64,000 nt of DNA, from positions 32,362,086 to 32,426,085 of the forward strand of contig NC_079475.1 in the NCBI RefSeq assembly GCF_026230105.1, in the 5' to 3' direction. Position 1 is the stretch's first letter, and the number at the start of each line of letters is the position of its first letter. Of the stretch, positions 57,891-64,000 are shown piece by piece. The DNA is from Diorhabda sublineata. Its lineage: Eukaryota > Arthropoda > Insecta > Coleoptera > Chrysomelidae. The position numbers were made by a program, and so were the translations under genes. Under the pieces are notes generated by a model. It was given only the letters and a program-made list of their open reading frames with translations. It searched no databases and was not told the origin of the DNA.

Positions 57891-60800
57891 TCATTTTGAA
57901 ATCAGTTCTTTCAGATTGAATTCAGTTTCACATCGTTCGGCGATCATTTTAGCAATTGCTAATGAACTCGTAGCTCCAGGACTAGGCGCGTTTCGACAAT
58001 GAAGGATACGGCTCGCAGTAGGACCTCCAGAAGTGTTTTTATCGAAAACAAAATCATCTACCAAATTACCTGTAACAATTATTACTGAATTGAAAAAGGA
58101 ATACTAATTATGTTATCTATAATTATAGCTATTCTACCGTAAGTACAAGAAGACTGAAAAGTAATTTGCTATCTCTCCTAAGAAATAGGAAAATGGAAAC
58201 TTTGTTATGCCAGTGAGGGCAAATAACTGTTATCTTCGGGCAAATGGGGTCATATCTAAGACGTGATGATATAACAATTGACTTTATTATCAAAAGATTT
58301 AACAGTCATTTATTTTTCTACTAAGTCACCATAAAGTTTGAAGCATTTATCGCAACGAGCAACTAGCTTTTCTATATCCTCTGCAAAGATGTCTACCATC
58401 AATGAGCTCAGACAGGTCTTTGACTGACTGATTTGAAACTTCGTTGGTAGTGAAGCATTGTCCACCTAACCCCGCCTTCATTTTTCGAGAAAAGTATATA
58501 TATCACATATTAACTTTTGTAGAAGTTATATTGGCACTATGATGTCGTGCATTGTAATGGATCATAACCACGCTTTGGCTTTTCTTTGGTCTCTGGATTG
58601 TCATAAATTACGTCTGTGAATACTGTATTAAGCTGTATTGTATTATTACAATTCAACATATTTGTAAATATATAAATATAAAAATAAAAAACACTTTGTC
58701 GAAGTTCGAAATCATCATTAGTACGAAAACCTAAGTCTGTATATTTAAATCTTTAAGAAATTGGTTGCCTTCTTATTATACCTTGCGAGGAACTTCAGGA
58801 ATGACATCATTCGTATCATTTGTGACTATCGTTCAACATTTTTTCATCGTATAACATCACTCAATAAGTTGTGTGACTGACACATAGATGGCGACGCTGT
58901 TGTCAAATCCATATGACGTTTATAAATTACTAGCTTTAAAAAATTTCATGATATTTCGATTAGTCAGAAAAAATGGAGCTACTTTTGATATTTTTAAAAC
59001 AATGGATTTTGTGTGTTAATTTATCATTGCTTCTTGACGAAAAAAAAATTTACAAGCTCAGCAATGGCTTCAAAATTGTTATTTGGATTCTCCTCTATCG
59101 AAAAGAATAATTTGTTATCGGTTTGCTGCATTTAAACATGGTCGCACAGACACCGATGATGGTGAACGTTCTGTTCGTCAAATTGAGGTGGTTACTCCAG
59201 AAGATATCAAAAAAGTTCACAAATTGATTATATCTAATCGTAAATTGAAATTGCGTGAGATAGCTGAGGCCGTATAGATATCAGAAGGCAGTGTGTTTAC
59301 AATTATGCATGAACATTTGACCATGAGAAAGCTTTATTTAAAGTGGGTGCCACGCTTACTAAAAGTTGATCAGAAACAACAACATTTTGATGATTTGGAG
59401 CACTGTTTGACCATATTTACACGTAATTAATCAAATTTTTTGCGTCGATATGTGACAATGGATGAAACATGGATCCATCACTTCAGGCCGGAATCAAAAC
59501 GATCATCATTTGATTGGACTGTAGCCAGTGAACCACGTCCGAAGCGTCCAAAGGCACAACAGTCAGCTGAATCTTATGGATTGTGTATGGAATATATTAA
59601 AAGTGAAAATATCGGCGAGAACGTATTTCTTATTTTCACAGCGGATACCGGAAGTGCACTGAAATTGGCGGAAAGTCACGTTGCCGTATTTCCCCCTTTA
59701 GTTTACTAAGAATTTCGTCAGCCGATATTTTTTTTCCACTGAAGATCAAGGCACGGCACGTCACGTCACGACACAGGCGCCGATGCGACACAGACGAAGC
59801 GCCCTGTCAACTGTTCATTTGTTCAAAACGACAAAGAGGAGTGATTGAAGCGTTTATTTATTGTTGTTAAATGAAAGTTAGACAAATTTAATGTCCTTAG
59901 ACCGGCCCTGATTACAAGTAGTTTATCTTCTTCTTCTTTTAATGTTTATCCATTAATGGATATTCGCGACCACATTTTTCATGGCTTCTCTATCTCTAGC
60001 GGTATGGATCAATGTCTGAATATCTTGTATACCCGTCCACTGCCTCACGTTCCGTAACCATGACATCCTCTTCCGTCCCAATCCTCTCTTACCTTACAGC
60101 TGAAGGAATTGATATTTATGGCCTCGCATTATATGGCCAAGATATGCAATCTTTCGTTTCTTCACGATGTTAAAGAGTTCACGGTCTTTATTGATACGCC
60201 TGAGAATATCCTCATTCCTCACTTTGGCAGTCCATGGTATCTTCAGGGTTCTATGATATACCCACATTTCGAATGCCTCTAATTTATTGATGTTTTTTAC
60301 TTTAAGGGTCCAACCCTCCATCCCGTAAAGAAGCACTGACCAAACGTAGCACCGCACAAGTCTCAGTCTAAGATCAAGATCAAAGTCGGTACATGTAAAT
60401 ACATTTTTAAATTTGATGAATGTACTTCGAGCTTGTTCAATTCGGCATTTTATATCACCGTCCGACGACCATTTACTTACCAAGTAGTTTATATCTGTTT
60501 TTCTACGTTTTTCTTTGTGCGCAAGACATATTGAAATATATATTTTAAAAATATATTCGGAAAGTAACTTGCATATTTATATACCTTTTCCATCTAAAGC
60601 TTGCGCTCTCACTCCTGCAGGTGTAATTTTTTTTTCTATATCACCTTTTGTCACGGTTGGTAGAAATTTTTGTACGTCTCTAAGTTGCAAGCTAACAATA
60701 CGAGACTTTATCATCTCCATAGCTCCGGGAATTAGATATTTAAAACCTAGTTTTATAAATCCTGGATACGTAATTGTTTCTAGTAGTTCCCCGAAATGAA

Positions 60801-62410
60801 TGTCTGACCACCTGAAATAAAACATATGAATATAAATTTATGCGACAAAATTCAGATCATTGCTTTTATGAAATTAAGATGGGTCTTGCCTATAACAAAA
60901 TTGCCTCAGCCCATCTCTTTGCGAGATATCACCCTTAAAAGGTAGTGAGTCAAATAGAGTTTCATTTATTTTTTTTCTAAAATATCAGTAATGCTAGACA
61001 ATTGATATTCTGTAATTTTCGTGGACTCGCAAAGTGTATTTTTTCAATACTCCCGTTACATTATACAGGGGTGAAACTAGCAGCACTTACTTTTAAACAT
61101 TTATTATGAATCGTATCCCATTTCACATATTTACCGTTTTCCACCAAATTATAAATTATGGTGTATTTTTTTCCCAAAGTGAAGTTTTGTGAAATAATAT
61201 ATAACTTGAAGCCCGCCCCCCAATTATCCGCTAAATAGAAATAAACAAAAAAAATGGGGCAAGATGGAGTAATCTGTCATACATTCAACGAGACTTCACT
61301 TATAGTTAAAGAAATATCCCCAAATCAATTTCGCTCGCAACATACACGCCACAGCTTATCGAAGATTGTCCAGCTGGAATATTTCAAGGAAATTGGGTAC
61401 ATACGCCTTCCGACAGCTTCAGCCGATAGAAATGCATTCATGTTTACGATTCGATGTTTTCATTGGTAAACAGTGGAGATGATGAGTCCACATGGACTGA
61501 CGGTTTGTTAGATGTTTACCGAATTTTATACGGGGAGTAAACAACATTTCTCAATTTGATATGAGTGCCGTGCTTATTTATGAAATTGATTGTTCCTCGC
61601 ATAACTGTCTTCTGTAATTGATATTGGAAGAGTCTCCTGCTGGGGTATTTAACGTTATAACGAAATATTATGTATGCTACATGGGGGAGAAGCATAAGAG
61701 TTTTAAAGGCTAAGGTGAGGCATGGCACAAAAATATTGCAACACTGTGCTAAATCATTTAGTCATAGTTGTACACCACTTATCAACTGTTTATATTATTT
61801 TTACCATTTATCAATTGTTTGTATTATGTTTATAATTTAATGGCTTTCTAGTGAAAGTATCAGACTCTTCATAATAATACGTTAGTCGAATTCTTGTAAC
61901 CAAAATAGATTTGATAAATTATAATATTCAAACAAGTTTATGCATCGAATGATTCATCTATTACATTCGTGAATGGATAATGTACGACAAAGAGAATAAG
62001 GAAAATAGTTTTCGTTACTGTTATCGTTCATTGCTACCGGACCGGCTACTAAAAATAAAAAAAATTACTAACTTGTAGCCTTCTCTTCGGAACGCTAGTA
62101 CGGCGTTTGGTCCTAACCAAACGCTTCCATCCATTCTTGGAGTTACGTGAACTCCTAAAAAGGGAAACCTCGGATCTGGTACTGGATACACGTTGGTTTT
62201 GATGAGACGTGCTTTTTCGGACCTAAGCACAAGATATTCTCCTCGGAAAGGCACAATTTTTGGATTTTTAGAACAACCGGACATAACTGCTAATCGATCA
62301 GATTGTAATCCTCCGCATGTTAAAACGTATTTAGCATTAACCGAGTTGTTGGTCGTTGAACAGATTTTGATGGGATAATCGGGGTTTTTCGATTCATGGA
62401 ATCCATTCAC
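57891..62410 (-). CDS. L2HGDH: L-2-hydroxyglutarate dehydrogenase, 3' three exons (partial)
   Basis: Exons in transcript order: 62410-62073, 60811-60585 and 58069-57891. Each has proper acceptor and donor sites and matched phases (0 in; then 2; then 1), giving the C-terminal 247 aa of a protein usually about 450 aa. Diagnostic blocks in order: YVLTCGGLQSDRLAVMSGC, VPFRGEYLVL, YPVPDPRFPFLGVH, TPRMDGSVWLGPNAVLAF, ITPAGVRAQALDGKGNLVDD, RILHCRNAPSPGATSSLAIA, ending KELISK*. L2HGDH is a mitochondrial FAD enzyme that oxidises L-2-hydroxyglutarate to 2-oxoglutarate, a metabolite-repair step. The N-terminal FAD-binding exons (GxGxxG) must lie beyond 62410; none is visible up to 64000. Introns of 1.26 and 2.5 kb carry mobile-element debris. 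Confidence 0.93.
58300..58620 (-). pseudogene. mariner transposase C-terminal relic (intron of L2HGDH)
   Basis: Minus strand, about 58420-58318: SSLMVDIFAEDIEKLVARCD followed by KCFKLYGDLVEK*. This fits the common mariner ending (xIxKLVxRYDKCLNxxGDYVEK). Upstream, about 58560-58540, ITMHD-like text may be the second-Asp block. Short and broken. Confidence 0.55.
58990..59600 (+). pseudogene. mariner transposase (mauritiana-like) relic C, intron of L2HGDH
   Basis: The same subfamily as relic B: GRTDTDDGERSVRQIEVVTP, LIISNRKLKLREIAEAV, the TAG stop at 59275-59277, then ISEGSVFTIMHEHLT. TMDETWIHHFRPESKRSS (first Asp) and EPRPKRPKAQQSA follow. It ends abruptly near 59597 where a different inverted-repeat sequence begins, so the second half of the transposase is missing. 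Confidence 0.85.
59602..59740. repeat. short inverted repeat truncating mariner relic C
   Basis: AGTGAAAATATCGGCGAGAA at 59602 is imperfectly inverted at 59709-59740 (reverse complement AGTGGAAAAAAAATATCGGC). The interval and the GC-rich CACGTCACG-type sequence after it (59750-59800) have no coding content. A small DNA element inserted in, or joined to, the mariner is likely. Confidence 0.4.
59926..60483 (-). pseudogene. LINE (non-LTR) reverse-transcriptase C-terminal fragment
   Basis: The minus-strand frame 60483-60094 reads VSKWSSDGDIKCRIEQARST, LRLRLVRCYVWSVLLYGMEG, WTLKVKNINKLEAFEMWVYH, KIPWTAKVRNEDILRRI and KKRKIAYLGHIMRG. This is the post-catalytic region shared by many insect endonuclease/reverse-transcriptase LINEs. 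It continues past a frameshift into GKRGLGRKRMSWLRNVRQWT and ARDREAMKNVVANIH (60090-59945). The reverse-transcriptase active site and endonuclease are missing: a typical 5'-truncated copy, inserted antisense-free (same strand) in an L2HGDH intron. Confidence 0.85.
61516..61728 (-). pseudogene. possible transposase helix-turn-helix fragment
   Basis: The minus-strand frame contains YNVKYPSRRLFQYQLQKTVM and GTINFINKHGTHIKLRNVV. This resembles the YPNRRxPxxxxF plus xxLRExGSF pattern at the N-terminus of some Tc1/mariner-superfamily transposases. No catalytic part follows. Weak call, inside L2HGDH intron 1. Confidence 0.3.
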
Positions 62411-64000
62411 CTAAAATGAATAATTACCATAAACAATTCCGATACCGAGGAATATGCATGTATTTGTTTTTTATATGTTTCCTTCTTTAGATAGCTATAA
62501 CTCGATAAAAAATATATATTTGGTTGGAAAAGTCAAAATAATATTTAAAGTATCGGTCAAATTTGGCTTGTTTTGAACGCTGCTATATTTCGCGGGCTTT
62601 GGATAACGTCAATTGCCACGTCCAGTATTTGTTTAAGTGTGATTGTTACTTTATACAGGTTTTACCACATAATAACGAGAAAAAACGTTAAAAAACCAAA
62701 AAACCAAATATTTTGCCAAAGTGTGAAAACTCTATTAGTAATGTTATTTGTCGATAGGAACGTAACATAACTAACAAAAGTAAAAAATAAATTAACGAAC
62801 CATACACAGGTAGGTTTCTTAAGGTACATCTTTTATCTTTCTATATGGACAATACTAACTCATGAATGAATTTATTTCAAGTCAAGGAAGACACAGAAAA
62901 TTATGTACAACATAAGATTATGAAACAAAATAAAAAATAACACTACGGTTAAAGAAAGGAGTTGTGCCTCATATTTTCGGAAATATGCTACTGACACTAA
63001 GAGGCCATCCATAAATTACGTTAAGGGGGTGGAAGGGGGTCGAAGAAGTATGACATTAGGGGTGGGAGTGGGCCTAAATTTCGTGACGTCACATTTCAAA
63101 GTCTATTATAATCTAAATGTTTAAATACGATCTTTAAACTATTACTTTACCAAAACCTCTAAAACATATTCAACTATGTATATCTTTGATAAATGCCGTT
63201 AAACGCATTGCGCCTTGCAAGGATGTCTGTTTCTATTTCATTTGAACACTGGCTTTCACGGATGAAACAAAGTCGTTCTTAGTTCTGCTATTTTGTGATT
63301 TTCAACTTTCGAAACATATTTAAAATAAACAAAATAAGTAATTTAGGTAATCTTTACCATAAACTACATTTTGCATCATACTAAGACACTAATCAACACA
63401 AGCAATTACATAAGAGACAACGAGAAGTTTTACCTATCGCGAAGTTTCGTCCTCAAATAATTGCTTTTGGACGTGCCAGAAAACTTGTGTGGACGATGAA
63501 GATGATGCTGTGTGGTTGGATGAAAGAGATATTGACACAACTAATGTTTCTGATAGTGGCTGCTTTACCAGTTATAAATAATTTAAAGGAGTGGATTCAA
63601 AGTCCATGGACTCAAGATTATTAAGTTTATATATTTAATTATTATAATTGTATTAATACTTTTTGTTTTGTTAATTTCTTCAATTATACTCCATTCGGAA
63701 AGAGCATAAAGTGATAAATCAATCCCTCTTCTGGCCACCATAGCCGTAGTCACATTTAAGAACAATTTATTATTTTATTTTATTAAACCTTAGCAAATGA
63801 TTCCAACATTTATTTTCTAAGAAATTTATTGCATCAAGTTCAAATTTCCAACTATGTTAACAATAATTCCTTTGGGAGTAATAAAAGATTAAAACATGAG
63901 GTATACTTAAATGGTTATTGACAAGTTTTAGTTTAAGAAAAAGTTCTATAAAAGAAAATTCCCAATACACAACTGCATTTCTAGCGCAGTGTTTGTGACA
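62411..64000. other. upstream L2HGDH intron or intergenic DNA
   Basis: No L2HGDH exon is visible. GGCCATCCATAAATTACGTT with a GGGGGT-rich run (63003-63075) is a recognisable type of dispersed-repeat terminus without a partner. The frame around 63480-63580 (VDDEDDAVWLDERDIDTTNV) is acidic and unassigned. Confidence 0.35.

Noticed and set aside
62411..64000. Upstream L2HGDH exons with the FAD-binding motif
   Set aside because: No GxGxxG-type block or other L2HGDH similarity could be read on the minus strand here.

Overview
The window looks like nuclear DNA from an insect, possibly a beetle (order-level guess only). It is very AT-rich, its genes have phase-consistent GT-AG introns, and it is packed with decayed mariner/Tc1, piggyBac, hAT and Penelope-like elements plus one LINE tail. 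There are no bacterial operons, CRISPR arrays, rRNA genes or phage genes.

Only four host genes can be supported. (1) Rab6, a small GTPase, lies on the minus strand at 10241-11216 with two coding exons and both termini present. (2) and (3) are two paralogous plus-strand genes in tandem, at 14710-23677 (10 exons, 612 aa) and 34474-55720 (9 exons, 559 aa). They encode secreted, cysteine-rich proteins of an uncharacterised arthropod family; from memory they resemble the Pfam DUF7042-DUF7045 set. Intron phases match at every shared junction and three exon lengths are identical (210, 237 and 150 nt), so this is a duplication. Copy 1 ends in an extra exon with a GPI-anchor-like hydrophobic tail. Copy 2 stops one exon earlier and looks freely secreted. 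(4) The three 3' exons of L-2-hydroxyglutarate dehydrogenase lie on the minus strand at 57891-62410; its 5' exons are outside the window or unseen.

Most of the rest is mobile DNA. 0.65-3.0 kb: a piggyBac-like element with 14-bp TIRs and TTAA flanks; its transposase has lost the middle of the catalytic domain. 3.15-4.3 kb: a Tigger/pogo relic. 8.5-9.1 kb: an inverted-repeat element with a 12-bp target duplication. 12.85-13.44 kb: a Tc1 relic. 28.1-28.9 kb: a Penelope-like GIY-YIG fragment with a 25-bp perfect hairpin. 29.1-31.9 kb: a complete but decayed hAT element with an 8-bp target duplication. 32.8-33.4 kb: mariner/Tc1 scraps. The introns of copy 2 are greatly expanded, and nearly every large one contains an identifiable element: a piggyBac relic in intron 1, mariner relics in intron 3, a Penelope-like element in intron 4, a nearly intact DD41D Tc1/mariner element plus a MITE and a mariner in intron 5, and a hAT-like element with a tRNA-like insert plus a further MITE in intron 7. 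The L2HGDH introns hold mariner, LINE and MITE fragments.

I found no multi-gene molecular system. The most interesting items are the tandem secreted paralogues with different C-termini, the DD41D element disabled by one stop codon, two mariner copies sharing the same nonsense codon, and the in-frame deletion in the piggyBac transposase.
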